This document shows, in pieces, positions 33,443 through 43,023 of a DNA stretch of 64,000 nt. The notes below the pieces were generated by a model that was given only the letters and a program-made list of their open reading frames with translations, made no database searches and was not told where the DNA came from. A program made the translations under genes and the position numbers. Each line of letters opens with the position of its first letter. The stretch's first letter is position 1. Source of the stretch: Oscillospiraceae bacterium (lineage in GTDB: Bacteria > Bacillota > Clostridia > Oscillospirales > Ruminococcaceae); contig JAHHTP010000001.1 in NCBI GenBank assembly GCA_020024615.1, positions 42,404-106,403 of the forward strand. The letters run 5' to 3'.

Positions 33443-34576
33443 ATGAATGCAATTAATGTATATGATTTTGGTGCAGCTGGAAACGGAATTGCCGATGATA
33501 CCAGAGCCATTCAGGCTGCTATTGATGCAGCGGCACAGCAAGGAATAGCGGTGCATTTTCTGCCGGGACAGTATTCTGTCGGCGAACTTACTCTGCATGA
33601 GGGTAGTATCTTGACGGCTGATCCAAACTGGGGATTTCGCTTTGATGAATGTGGCACGACCGTATTGCTTCAGCGGTTTGAAGATCAGAAATGTGTATTG
33701 AACTTGAGCAATGCGTATAACTGTACCATCAATGGACTCTCGTTGTTTGGTAACCGAAAACCAGGTGAATGTATTGGTATTCTCGACTGCAAGCAAGCAC
33801 AGGGATACAAGGAGGATACTTTTCGAATTGAGCGAACCAAGGTGTCAGGCTTTTATAAAGATGCGGTACGGTTTGAGCATGCATGGTGCTTTACCATTCG
33901 GCAGTGTATGTTTTCACACAGTGGTGGGGATGGCCTGCATCTAAATCATAGCTTTGATGGTTTTATTTCGGACACATGGCTTTCTGGAAACAAGGGCTGT
34001 GGCTATGGTACTTCGGGTGAAAACAATGCGATTACCATGTCCGGGTGTCGAGTTGAGTGGAATCAAAACGGCGGTATTGTAATCAGAGGCGGCAGTCATT
34101 ATCAGCTGACCGGAAATTATATTGATCGTTCCGGCAAACAGGGTATTTATATCACAGTCGGTGAGGATGGCGGCAGGTTGATTTATTCTAATACCGTCGC
34201 AGTAACTGGAAATATCATCTATCGTTCTGGAAAATCGGCTCAGAACAGCGAAGAAAGCTGTCATATAGCGGTGGAAAAAGCTGCTGGTGTGACGGTGGTT
34301 GGCAATACCTGTTGTATCGGACGAGATGACAGGGGTGTCGGTGTGATTTCCCCGCAGATCGGTATGCGGATGTTCGGCTGTCAACAATGTGTCATGGCGA
34401 ATAATGTGCTGTTTGCAGCCGCAACAGACACACTGTTGGAGCAGGGAAATAATCAAGACACAGTTGTTGAAAATAATCAGGGTTCACTGTTTGATAAACA
34501 GTTGGAAGCAAATACAGAAGTGTTGCCGTCCACAGCTGCAGTAACGGCTGCTTTTGAACGAGAAGAGGAAATATAA
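33443..34576 (+). CDS. Right-handed parallel beta-helix protein (pectate lyase-like)
   Basis: A 377-residue protein. VYDFGAAGNGIADDTRAIQAAIDAA at the start is the Pectate_lyase_3 signature seen in polygalacturonases and rhamnogalacturonan enzymes, followed by repeated coils with asparagines (about 80-330). No signal peptide is present, so it probably acts inside the cell on imported sugars. The catalytic residues cannot be assigned by eye. GGGGGAG precedes the ATG. Its stop overlaps the start of the next gene (TAATG), so translation is coupled. Confidence 0.85.
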   Translation: MNAINVYDFGAAGNGIADDTRAIQAAIDAAAQQGIAVHFLPGQYSVGELTLHEGSILTADPNWGFRFDECGTTVLLQRFEDQKCVLNLSNAYNCTINGLSLFGNRKPGECIGILDCKQAQGYKEDTFRIERTKVSGFYKDAVRFEHAWCFTIRQCMFSHSGGDGLHLNHSFDGFISDTWLSGNKGCGYGTSGENNAITMSGCRVEWNQNGGIVIRGGSHYQLTGNYIDRSGKQGIYITVGEDGGRLIYSNTVAVTGNIIYRSGKSAQNSEESCHIAVEKAAGVTVVGNTCCIGRDDRGVGVISPQIGMRMFGCQQCVMANNVLFAAATDTLLEQGNNQDTVVENNQGSLFDKQLEANTEVLPSTAAVTAAFEREEEI

Positions 34577-35301
34577 TGAAAGAAAGTATCTGGATGGGAT
34601 TTCGCAGAATTGATTTCACCTTTGAGGATAGAGAAGCCATTCTGATTTTGCCGAAAGAAACAGATGACGGCAAATGGCTGTATAAAACGGAGTATTTTGG
34701 TGCATTCCCAGATTTTGAAATAGAGATGGTTAAAAATGGATGGCATCTGGCATATTTACAGAATAAAAGCCGTTGGTGCTTGCCGGAAGATATTGATATA
34801 AAGGCAAGATTCTGTGATTATCTGCATGAGAAATTCGGATTACAGGTAAAATGTATTCCAGTTGGCATGAGCTGTGGGGGCATGCATGGTGTTTATTTTG
34901 CCGCAAAATATCCGCAGTATATTGCGGGGCTGTATCTGGATGCTCCGGTTATGAACCTGTTAAGCTGTCCATGCGGAATTGGTGATGCCCAGGGCGGTAT
35001 GTATGAGGAGTTTTACAGTCACACTGGCATGACCAAATCACAGCTGATCAATTATCGGAATCATCCGGTGGATCATATTGATGCGTTGATTGCTCATAAA
35101 ATTCCAGTATTTCTGGTTTGTGGCGACAGCGATCGGGTGGTGCCATATCATGAAAACGGTGCTATCCTCAAAGAAAAATATGATAAAGCAGGATTGCCAA
35201 TACAGTTTGTTCTGAAACCAGGGTGCGACCATCACCCGCACAGTCTGGCTGATGTGCAGCCACTTGTTGATTTTGCGCAGCACTGCTATGAGGAAAAATA
35301 A
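34576..35301 (+). CDS. Alpha/beta hydrolase
   Basis: A 241-residue serine hydrolase. The nucleophile elbow is GMSCGG, the acid lies in LVCGDSDRVVP and the histidine in CDHHPHSL, giving a complete catalytic triad. No signal peptide. It is translationally coupled to the beta-helix gene, so it probably removes an acyl or ester group from the same intracellular carbohydrate. Substrate unknown. Confidence 0.88.
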   Translation: MKESIWMGFRRIDFTFEDREAILILPKETDDGKWLYKTEYFGAFPDFEIEMVKNGWHLAYLQNKSRWCLPEDIDIKARFCDYLHEKFGLQVKCIPVGMSCGGMHGVYFAAKYPQYIAGLYLDAPVMNLLSCPCGIGDAQGGMYEEFYSHTGMTKSQLINYRNHPVDHIDALIAHKIPVFLVCGDSDRVVPYHENGAILKEKYDKAGLPIQFVLKPGCDHHPHSLADVQPLVDFAQHCYEEK

Positions 35302-35441
35302 TCCGTTTTACATATTTTTTGCCTTACTATGATTATGGATATGATGTTTTTGTGATATTCTTAAAAAATAGGATGAAATATATTAAAAGAATGACAATGC
35401 AGGTTTGCAGAAAGTGTTACTGGCATTACCCTTAAAGAACA

Positions 35442-35490
35442 GAAAGCAGATTCAGGTAATATTTGTATCTGTTTCAAATTTGCTTTTTTA
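35442..35490 (+). terminator. Terminator-type hairpin with an overlapping alternative stem
   Basis: AAAGCAGATT (35443-35452) pairs with AATTTGCTTT (35477-35486), one G-U pair, followed by TTTA. An overlapping stem GAAA/TTTC plus CAGAT/ATCTG (35442-35475, one bulge) uses the same 5' arm. It may terminate the hydrolase operon or form an attenuator before the regulator gene. Confidence 0.6.
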
Positions 35491-35526
35491 TATGGTGCGT
35501 TTACGATAGAGAAAGGACTTTATTGC

Positions 35527-36201
35527 ATGATTTATTGTGTGGAAGATGACAGCAGTATCCGCGATTTGATGATTTATACCTTAAATGTATCTGGATTTGA
35601 GGCGGTAGGATTTGCTGAAGGCAGCGAGTTTTTAAAAGCAGTTGACGAGAAAAAACCAGAATTGGTGCTGCTTGATATTATGCTGCCTGGACTGGACGGT
35701 ATTACGATTTTGAAAATGCTGCGAGAACAGACCAACACTGCTGATATTCCTGTTATTATGGCTTCTGCAAAGGGAACCGAGTATGATAAAGTCATGGGGC
35801 TGGATCTGGGAGCGGATGATTATTTGGCAAAACCGTTTGGAATGATGGAAATGGTTTCCCGCATCAAAGCTGTTTTGCGTCGTACTGGCACCACAGAAAA
35901 AGCAAAGGTGCTTCGTGTCGGAAAATTGGAATTGAATTTGAATGAACATATCGTTACTTCCTGCGGAAAGCGGGTGCAGCTTACTTTAAAAGAATATGAG
36001 CTGCTTCGCCTGTTTATGGAAAATATTCGTCAGGTGTTTACCCGCGATCAGCTGCTTTCCTGTATTTGGGGGGCTGATTATGTCGGTGAAACGCGGACGG
36101 TGGATGTGCATATCGGTACACTGCGAACCAAACTTGGTGAATATGGAGATTATATTGAAACAGTGCGCGGTGTCGGCTATCGCATGGAGGCAAAACGATG
36201 A
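35527..36201 (+). CDS. PhoB/PhoP-type response regulator (OmpR family)
   Basis: A 224-residue regulator. The receiver has the acidic pair in VEDDSS, phospho-acceptor D50 in LLDIMLPG and the conserved lysine in LAKPFG. The C-terminal winged helix (about 128-223) has LTLKEYELLRLFMEN and RTVDVHIGTLRTKL. The following kinase and Na/Pi cotransporter and the TTTACA boxes upstream of the latter suggest a phosphate-starvation system. AGAAAGGA precedes the ATG. Confidence 0.92.
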   Translation: MIYCVEDDSSIRDLMIYTLNVSGFEAVGFAEGSEFLKAVDEKKPELVLLDIMLPGLDGITILKMLREQTNTADIPVIMASAKGTEYDKVMGLDLGADDYLAKPFGMMEMVSRIKAVLRRTGTTEKAKVLRVGKLELNLNEHIVTSCGKRVQLTLKEYELLRLFMENIRQVFTRDQLLSCIWGADYVGETRTVDVHIGTLRTKLGEYGDYIETVRGVGYRMEAKR

Positions 36202-37883
36202 CAAGGCGAATCTTCCGCTCGATCTGTGCGGTAACGATTACCATTTTTTTGGCAGCACTTTTTGTGATTTCCGGTGTCATGTATCATTACTTCACGCATA
36301 TGCAGAAAAGTCAGCTTCGTATGCAGACATTTCTTGCTGCCCAAGGTGTATCACAAAATGGGATAGAATTTTTTTCCGGCAATGGTTATTTTGAAGGTAA
36401 AGAAGTGGGACATTACCGCATTACTTGGATTGATTCACAGGGAAATGTATTATATGACAGCAAGCTTGATGCAGATTCTATGGAGAATCATGCAGTACGC
36501 GAAGAAATTTCTGAGGCAATGCAGGATGGAGAGGGAGAGAGTGAGCGTTATTCCGCTTCTTTGATGGAACATTATCTGTATTGTGCCAAACAGCTGCCAG
36601 ACAATAGTATTCTGCGTTTATCCATTTCACAAGAAAGTGTTTTTTCTCTGTTATGGGGGATGCTGCGATGGGTCATTGTCATATTGGTGGGAGCAACGGT
36701 GCTTTCTTTTGTACTTGCGTTATGGCTATCTAAAAAAATAGTACAGCCGTTGAATGATATCAATCTGGATGATCCGCTTTCCAATAATGGTTATGATGAA
36801 ATTTCTTCTTTATTACAACGGATTGATTCCCAGCAGAAAAAATTAAAACAGCAGGAAATAGAATTGCAAAAGAAACGCGATGAGCTGTTTACCGTTACTG
36901 AAAATATGAGTGAGGGCTTAATTCTGCTGAATGACAATGGTATTATATTGAGTATCAATCCGGCTGCAAAACATTGGCTTGGGGATGATCAGGATTGTAT
37001 CGGACAGAATCTGCTTTTGATCAATCCTTCTTCGCAGATTCAAAAGCTGTTAAAGCGTGCATTAGATGGCAGGCAGTGTGAAGTATTGCTGGAACTTTCA
37101 CAGGGACTTTATCAGCTGGATGCCAGTCCGGTCATTTCAGAGGAACGCATATCTGGCGCAGTTATTTTGATCTTCGATATCACTGAAAAACGAAATGTCG
37201 AGAAAATGCGCCGGGAATTTACTGCTAATGTGTCGCATGAACTTAAAACACCGCTGCATTCTATTTCAGGTTATGCGGAGCTTTTGTGTAACGGTATGGT
37301 CAGGGAAGCGGATGTCGGGCAATTTGCAAAGAAGATCTATATTGAAGCGCAGCGGATGATTCATCTGGTGGAGGATATTCTGCGTCTTTCCCATTTAGAT
37401 GAAGAAAACGACTCTTTGAAATGGGAGCGAGCTGATTTGTATCAGCTGGTATCAGAGGCGGTACATAGTTTTGAAAAAGTTGCAGCCAGACAAAATGTAA
37501 CCCTAAATTTTGATGGAAATCCGATTGTGATTGATTGTATTCCGCAGCTGGTGAGTGTTATGATTTGCAATCTTTGTGACAATGCTATTAAGTATAATCG
37601 CAATGGAGGAAATGTGACGGTGCATATTGCAAAGCAGTCAAAAGAAGCTGTACTGACTGTAATGGATACCGGTATTGGTATCCCAAAAGAGCATCAGGAG
37701 CGTATTTTTGAACGATTTTATCGTGTGGACAAGAGTCATTCGAAAGAAGTGGGTGGAACAGGACTAGGCCTTTCGATTGTAAAGCATGCCGCCAGAATTC
37801 ATGGTGCAAAGCTGAATTTATACAGTATTCCCGATGAAGGTACAACGATAACAGTATCTTTTCCGATAACTAAAACATCATAG
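36198..37883 (+). CDS. PhoR-type sensor histidine kinase
   Basis: A 561-residue membrane kinase. Two hydrophobic segments (about 10-32 and 155-177) enclose an extracytoplasmic domain of about 120 residues. A linker and PAS domain (about 230-330) precede HisKA with H347 in NVSHELKTPLHS, and the ATPase has LCDNAIKYN, DTGIGIP, FERFYRVD and GGTGLGLSI. Its start overlaps the regulator stop by 4 bp (ATGA). This layout (two membrane segments, PAS, kinase) is that of PhoR; signal probably phosphate status, sensed together with the transport system. Confidence 0.93.
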   Translation: MTRRIFRSICAVTITIFLAALFVISGVMYHYFTHMQKSQLRMQTFLAAQGVSQNGIEFFSGNGYFEGKEVGHYRITWIDSQGNVLYDSKLDADSMENHAVREEISEAMQDGEGESERYSASLMEHYLYCAKQLPDNSILRLSISQESVFSLLWGMLRWVIVILVGATVLSFVLALWLSKKIVQPLNDINLDDPLSNNGYDEISSLLQRIDSQQKKLKQQEIELQKKRDELFTVTENMSEGLILLNDNGIILSINPAAKHWLGDDQDCIGQNLLLINPSSQIQKLLKRALDGRQCEVLLELSQGLYQLDASPVISEERISGAVILIFDITEKRNVEKMRREFTANVSHELKTPLHSISGYAELLCNGMVREADVGQFAKKIYIEAQRMIHLVEDILRLSHLDEENDSLKWERADLYQLVSEAVHSFEKVAARQNVTLNFDGNPIVIDCIPQLVSVMICNLCDNAIKYNRNGGNVTVHIAKQSKEAVLTVMDTGIGIPKEHQERIFERFYRVDKSHSKEVGGTGLGLSIVKHAARIHGAKLNLYSIPDEGTTITVSFPITKTS

Positions 37884-37916
37884 GTTCAGGCATTTTTTGC
37901 TTTTTGGAGTTATCAC

Positions 37917-37944
37917 TTTACAAAGATTTTACAAACGACAGATA
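37917..37944 (+). promoter_or_regulatory. Candidate Pho boxes upstream of the Na/Pi cotransporter
   Basis: TTTACA (37917-37922), 5 nt, TTTACA (37928-37933), 5 nt, CAGATA (37939-37944): repeats with 11-bp period, matching the TT(A/C/T)A(C/T)A sites with 5-nt gaps bound by PhoP in Bacillus. A TAAAAT -10 at 37966-37971 lies downstream with no good -35, as expected for an activated promoter. Confidence 0.65.
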
Positions 37945-38007
37945 TTAGATTTGATATTTGTTTGATAAAATCAAACTGTAAGGTTATGTAGAGAAAGGAT
38001 GAAAAAG

Positions 38008-39753
38008 ATGGATCTATTTAATGTGTTGTCGCTTATTGGCGGCTTATGTTTATTCCTCTTTGGCATGAACGTTATGGGCCAGGCTTTGGAACGCTGCGCA
38101 GGCAGCGGTTTGCGTGCGTTGCTTGGAAAACTGACTACAAATAGGCTCGCAGGTTTACTGACCGGTATTGGTGTAACAGCTGTTATTCAGAGTTCTTCCG
38201 CTACCACAGTTATGGTGGTTGGTTTTGTAAACTCCGGTTTGATGTCCTTAAAGCAGGCAATCAATGTTATCATGGGTGCAAATGTTGGTACAACTGTCAC
38301 AGCATGGGTACTCAGTTTGGGAGGAATCTCCAGTGACAATCTGCTGATTCAGTTGCTTAAGCCAACATCGTTCTCACCAATATTGGCGCTGATCGGTATT
38401 ATTTTGTATATGTTCTGCAAAGGTGACAAGAAAAAAGATACCGGTATGATTTTTCTGGGATTTGCTACTTTGATGTTTGGTATGGATGCTATGTCTGGTG
38501 CAGTGGCAGGATTAAAAGACATTCCGCAGTTCCAGCAGATGTTCTTACTGTTTAAGAATCCGCTTCTGGGTATGCTGGCTGGTATGATTTTAACCGCAAT
38601 TATTCAGTCCAGTTCTGCTTCTGTTGGTATTTTGCAGGCACTTGCCGTTACTGGTCAGGTATCATATGGTGCAGCAATTCCAATTATCATGGGACAGAAT
38701 ATCGGTACCTGTATTACTACTATCATTTCATCCTTTGGTGCAAATAAAAATGCAAAGCGTGCCGCTATGGTTCATTTATCGTTTAATGTAATTGGTACAG
38801 CTGTATGGCTGACAGCTTTCTGTATCATTCGTGCTGTATTTAAGCCGTTGTTTTTGGATGAAGCTGCATCCTTGTTTGGTATTGCGTTATGTCATTCGAT
38901 ATTTAATGTGTTGTGTACCTTGCTGCTTCTGCCGATGGGTAATTTGCTTGAGAAGCTGGTCAACAGACTGGTTCCAGACAGCAAAACACCGGAAACCAAT
39001 GCAGAGTTGGACGAGCGTCTGCTCAATACGCCGCCGATTGCGTTGCAGCGTTGCCGTGAATTAGCAAATGATATGGCTGTTTGTGCTGTTGACGCATTGA
39101 AAGATAGTTTGCATGTATTTAATCACTATGATGCAAAACAGGTTGCCAAGATTCGTGAAATGGAGGATCGAACTGACCATTACGAGGATATTTTGGGCTC
39201 ATATCTAGTAAGACTCAGCACCATGTCGATCAGTGCTTCCGATAACAAAGAAGCTGCTATGATGTTAAAGGCGATTGGAGATTTCGAGCGTATTTCTGAC
39301 CATGCGGTCAACATTGTAGAATCCACTGAAGAAATTCTTTCCAAAGACATTCAGTTTACAGAAGATGCTAGACAGGAATTTGATGTTATTGCTGATGCTA
39401 TCAACGAAATTCTGGATCTTGCACTGAATTCCTTTATCAATAACGATCCGATGGCTGCACATCTGGTTGAGCCGCTTGAGCAGGTTATTGATGAGTTGAA
39501 AGAGGAAATGCGAACCAAACATATTCAGCGTATGCAGCAGGGAGAATGCAGCATTGTTGCAGGATTTGTATGGTCTGATCTTTTAACCAATCTGGAGCGT
39601 ACTTCTGACCATTGTTCCAATATTGCTGGTGGTGTCATGGATGCAGCCATGAATACCATGAGCATGCATGAGGCACTGCGCACATTGAAGGACAATGATG
39701 GTGAATACAAGGCAAAATACCAAGAATATGCTTCTAAATATGTGATTCAATAA
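38008..39753 (+). CDS. Na/Pi cotransporter family protein with PhoU-like domain
   Basis: A 581-residue protein. The membrane domain (about 8-320) has the two NptA-type repeats with VIQSSSATTVMVVG and IIQSSSASVGILQ, which line the sodium and phosphate site. The C-terminal helical domain (about 350-560) resembles PhoU (DRTDHYEDILGSYLVRL, FERISDHAVNIVE). The start at 38008 follows GAAAGGA by 6-7 nt; an ATG at 37999 lies within that site. Its position behind the phosphate two-component genes and the Pho boxes indicates phosphate-starvation control. Confidence 0.93.
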   Translation: MDLFNVLSLIGGLCLFLFGMNVMGQALERCAGSGLRALLGKLTTNRLAGLLTGIGVTAVIQSSSATTVMVVGFVNSGLMSLKQAINVIMGANVGTTVTAWVLSLGGISSDNLLIQLLKPTSFSPILALIGIILYMFCKGDKKKDTGMIFLGFATLMFGMDAMSGAVAGLKDIPQFQQMFLLFKNPLLGMLAGMILTAIIQSSSASVGILQALAVTGQVSYGAAIPIIMGQNIGTCITTIISSFGANKNAKRAAMVHLSFNVIGTAVWLTAFCIIRAVFKPLFLDEAASLFGIALCHSIFNVLCTLLLLPMGNLLEKLVNRLVPDSKTPETNAELDERLLNTPPIALQRCRELANDMAVCAVDALKDSLHVFNHYDAKQVAKIREMEDRTDHYEDILGSYLVRLSTMSISASDNKEAAMMLKAIGDFERISDHAVNIVESTEEILSKDIQFTEDARQEFDVIADAINEILDLALNSFINNDPMAAHLVEPLEQVIDELKEEMRTKHIQRMQQGECSIVAGFVWSDLLTNLERTSDHCSNIAGGVMDAAMNTMSMHEALRTLKDNDGEYKAKYQEYASKYVIQ

Positions 39754-39759
39754 AAATAG

Positions 39760-39787
39760 ACAGCAGGGAAATATCCCTGCTGTTTTG
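39760..39787 (+). terminator. Rho-independent terminator of the Na/Pi gene
   Basis: ACAGCAGGGA (39760-39769) pairs perfectly with TCCCTGCTGT (39774-39783) around AATA, followed by TTTG. Confidence 0.9.
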
Positions 39788-39802
39788 CTATGATGTGAAA
39801 TA

Positions 39803-39834
39803 ATCCGGGAAAATTGAGGTTTTCCCGGATTTTA
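39803..39834. terminator. Bidirectional terminator hairpin between convergent genes
   Basis: ATCCGGGAAAA (39803-39813) pairs perfectly with TTTTCCCGGAT (39820-39830). It has TTTTATAATT downstream on the plus strand and a weaker T tract on the minus strand, so it can serve both the Na/Pi gene and clpE. Confidence 0.8.
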
Positions 39835-39837
39835 TAA

Positions 39838-42138
39838 TTAGATGGTATTCAGTTTTAGCTGGTCGTTTTCGCAGGTTAAGTGCATACCGATCAGAGTTGT
39901 GCCATCAGCACCAATAATGGCATCCGCTATACGATCCTCAACTTCTTTGCGGATTACCTTACGGATGTCACGCGCATTGAACTTGCCGCCATCAGCTAGT
40001 GCCGCGATTTTGGCAAGAGCCGAATCATCATAGGTAAAGCGAATATCTTTCTCAGCCAGCGGCGCTGCAAGCTCGTCTAAAAGCAGTCCAGCGATCTTCT
40101 CGAGTTCTTTACTGCCAAGCGGATTGAATACAACCACTTCGTCTACACGGCCTAAAAATTCTGGACGCAAGAATTCGGAAAGTGCCTTCATGACTTTGTT
40201 TTTTTGCAATTCAGCAGTAGAAGAACCAAAGCCGACAGTGGTAGATTTATCAGACGATCCGGCATTGGAAGTCATAACGATAACAGTGTTTTCAAAATTA
40301 ACTTTTCTGCCGTGAGCATCGGAAATCTTGCCTTCATCCAAAATCTGAAGCAGAATGTTCATGACATCTGGATGTGCTTTTTCAATTTCATCAAACAGTA
40401 CAACGGAGTACGGTTTGCGGCGAATTTTCTCGGTCAGCTGTCCGGCATCGTCATATCCGACATATCCAGGAGGCGAACCAATTAAGCGAGCAACCGAGTG
40501 TTTCTCCATAAATTCGGACATATCCAAACGAATCAGCGGTTCAACCGAATCGAACAGGGTAGAGGATAGAACCTTTACCAATTCGGTTTTTCCAACACCC
40601 GTAGGACCAACAAAAATAAAGGAGGCTGGGCGTTTGGAGGAGGAGAGGTTTAAGCGATTTCGTTTAATTGCTGCAACAACAGCATCAATTGCCTCGTCCT
40701 GACCGATAATTTTTTCAGAGAGCTGGGATTTTAAGCTGGAGATTTTTTTCAGCTGACTTTCTTCTACCTTTGCAGAAGGAATGCCAGTATAAAGTTCTAC
40801 AACTTTTGCCAGATCAGCAGCGGTTACCTGAACATTCATACAGTCGTTTTCAACCTGTTTCAGTTCATCTTCGACCTGCATGAGCTTAGTTCTGGTCATC
40901 GAAATTTTTTCGTAGTCGATATTTTCGGTAGCATCACTTAAAGAAGAAAGAGAATCTTCAAGCTGTGTTTTTTCGCGTTTTAATGTTTCATATTTTGATA
41001 AGGAGGTATTTGCAAGGGAGGCGCAAGCGCAGGATTCATCCAGCAGGTCAATGGCTTTATCTGGCAGGAAACGGTCGGTGATATAACGTTCTGACCATTT
41101 AACGCACAGGGTGAGCAATTCATCCGAGATGTGTACCTGATGGAAAAGCTCATAACGCGAGCGCAGACCTTTTAAGATTTCAATGCTGTCTGCAATGGAT
41201 GGTTCATCAATGGTAACAGGCTGGAAGCGTCTTTCTAAAGCAGCGTCCTTTTCAATATTTTTGCGATATTCTTCAAATGTAGTAGCACCGACTACCTGGA
41301 TTTCACCACGGGAAAGAGCCGGTTTTAAGATGTTTGCAGCATTCATTGAACCTTCTGCATCACCTGCGCCAACCAATGTATGAACTTCATCGATGAACAA
41401 AATAATATTGCCTTCGCGTTTTACTTCTTCAATAAGATTTTTAATGCGGCTTTCAAACTGTCCACGGAACTGCGTACCAGCCACCAATGCAGTCATATCT
41501 AGAAGGTATACTTCTTTTCCGATCAGTTTACCTGGAACATTCTCTGCTACGATACGCTGTGCAAGACCTTCCGCAATGGCGGTTTTACCAACACCCGGTT
41601 CACCAATCAGGCATGGGTTGTTTTTACCACGGCGGCAGAGAATCTGAATGGCACGGGCAATCTCACGCTCACGACCAATTACAGGGTCTAGCTCATTTTT
41701 TCTGGCGCGTTCGGTGACATTGGTGCAGTATGCGGTTAAAAATTTGAGTTTCTTCTTTTGGGATTTTTCATCCTTAGAATTTTTAGAGGAATCACTGCTG
41801 TTATCCGACTTTGACTCTGCGGCAGTTTCTTCCGTTGGAACTAAAGCACCATCGGATTCTTCACTGTCCTCTTTGGATCCAAACATTTTGCTGAAAATAT
41901 TTGGGAGAGCCTGGTTGATACCACCAGCCATATCCTCATCGAATTCTCCTTCAATCATATCGGACATCTCATCGATATCCTCCGGACGGAAACCTGCCTG
42001 ATTAAGCATATTCTCTACTTCCGGAATTTTTAATTCGCTGGCGCATTTAAGACACAAGCCCTCATTTTTGGGCTGGCCGTTTTCAAAACGGGTCAAGAAA
42101 ACGACAGCGGTTCTTTTTTTGCATCTGGAACAAACCAT
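39838..42138 (-). CDS. clpE: ClpE-like ATP-dependent Clp protease ATP-binding subunit
   Basis: A 766-residue AAA+ unfoldase. A four-cysteine zinc knuckle (C3/C6, C29/C32) replaces the double Clp_N repeat, as in ClpE. An acidic serine/lysine-rich linker (about 85-140) follows. AAA-1 has GEPGVGKT and [12 protein letters not shown]; a middle coiled-coil lies about 400-460; AAA-2 has GPTGVGKT and LFDEIEKAH. The ClpP-docking loop appears as VGF. AAGGAG is 8 nt before the ATG at 42138. No CtsR box is seen; the gene probably works with a ClpP elsewhere. Confidence 0.88.
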   Translation of the reverse strand: MVCSRCKKRTAVVFLTRFENGQPKNEGLCLKCASELKIPEVENMLNQAGFRPEDIDEMSDMIEGEFDEDMAGGINQALPNIFSKMFGSKEDSEESDGALVPTEETAAESKSDNSSDSSKNSKDEKSQKKKLKFLTAYCTNVTERARKNELDPVIGREREIARAIQILCRRGKNNPCLIGEPGVGKTAIAEGLAQRIVAENVPGKLIGKEVYLLDMTALVAGTQFRGQFESRIKNLIEEVKREGNIILFIDEVHTLVGAGDAEGSMNAANILKPALSRGEIQVVGATTFEEYRKNIEKDAALERRFQPVTIDEPSIADSIEILKGLRSRYELFHQVHISDELLTLCVKWSERYITDRFLPDKAIDLLDESCACASLANTSLSKYETLKREKTQLEDSLSSLSDATENIDYEKISMTRTKLMQVEDELKQVENDCMNVQVTAADLAKVVELYTGIPSAKVEESQLKKISSLKSQLSEKIIGQDEAIDAVVAAIKRNRLNLSSSKRPASFIFVGPTGVGKTELVKVLSSTLFDSVEPLIRLDMSEFMEKHSVARLIGSPPGYVGYDDAGQLTEKIRRKPYSVVLFDEIEKAHPDVMNILLQILDEGKISDAHGRKVNFENTVIVMTSNAGSSDKSTTVGFGSSTAELQKNKVMKALSEFLRPEFLGRVDEVVVFNPLGSKELEKIAGLLLDELAAPLAEKDIRFTYDDSALAKIAALADGGKFNARDIRKVIRKEVEDRIADAIIGADGTTLIGMHLTCENDQLKLNTI

Positions 42139-42204
42139 TTGTGTTACTCCTTTGGGGTTGCTTTGCAATATAATCTGCTTGTTTATATAAAACAGCAGTA
42201 CGAT

Positions 42205-42230
42205 ATATGCTGATACCCATTATAGCATAT
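42205..42230 (-). promoter_or_regulatory. clpE extended -10 inside a palindrome
   Basis: TATAAT at 42224-42219 (minus strand) is preceded by TGC, giving an extended -10; no good -35 is seen. The flanking ATATGCT (42205-42211) and AGCATAT (42224-42230) form a perfect 7-bp inverted repeat across the -10, a possible operator. Confidence 0.6.
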
Positions 42231-42279
42231 CTTCATTTATGATTTGCGTGGAAAATGTAAACAATTCTAAATATTTTAA

Positions 42280-42999
42280 CTATGAAGCCACTATGCCAGA
42301 TTGGATAAGATGATAGAATAATTTGAATAGCAGTGTTTTTTCAATGAGAGTACTATTGCAGAGTTCTGCTGAATCGGCGGTAAATCCGATGATTAACTGT
42401 GCGATAAAAGCCAGTACCATCAATATAATAATACCGATACTGAATCCGCACACAGCACCGATAACCGAATCTATGCGACCGATTAAAGATTTTTTCGCAG
42501 CATGATTTCCAAGCAGTGTAATCAGCCCCCGCAGCAAAAAGAATAGCAGCGTAATCAGCAGGATAAAGATAGCACCTTGCAGCAATGGAATTAAGACAGT
42601 TGGAATATAGTCATAAACCAAAATATTGGTGACATTTTCAATTTTATTGTCCGCCTGTTTGGTGACCAGAGAGATAAAGTCCTCGATCGTAGTATCTTGT
42701 AAAAGAGTATCTTTGCAAAACTCTGGGATTTTATTCAGTGCATTGATTACAATACTTTCCATGCGCACGCCATCGCCAACATTGGTAATATAATTTTCAA
42801 TGCGCTCCATAAAATATGGTCCTAAGAATTTCTCATATAGAAGTGGGGCGCAAATTTTAGCTGTAACCGAAGATATCACATATAATAGCAATGATCCAAT
42901 TATATTCACCAGACTACGGAAAAATCCTTTTCGAAAGCCTGAAAATGCATAAGCAGCTAAAATAATTAAAGAAATGATATCAATGAAAATAGGTATCAA
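42280..42999 (-). CDS. CvpA family membrane protein
   Basis: A 239-residue protein with four hydrophobic segments (about 5-25, 29-48, 140-165, 183-210). The N-terminus IPIFIDIISLIILAAYAFSGFRKGFFRSL is the CvpA signature. CvpA was first linked to colicin V production and purine operon context in E. coli; the general role is unclear. The start is uncertain: TTG 42999 is 10 nt after AGGAG, while TTG 43008 touches it. Last gene of the ruv operon. Confidence 0.85.
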   Translation of the reverse strand: MIPIFIDIISLIILAAYAFSGFRKGFFRSLVNIIGSLLLYVISSVTAKICAPLLYEKFLGPYFMERIENYITNVGDGVRMESIVINALNKIPEFCKDTLLQDTTIEDFISLVTKQADNKIENVTNILVYDYIPTVLIPLLQGAIFILLITLLFFLLRGLITLLGNHAAKKSLIGRIDSVIGAVCGFSIGIIILMVLAFIAQLIIGFTADSAELCNSTLIEKTLLFKLFYHLIQSGIVAS

Positions 43000-43023
43000 A
43001 TATGTCAAGCTCCTGCCTATAAT

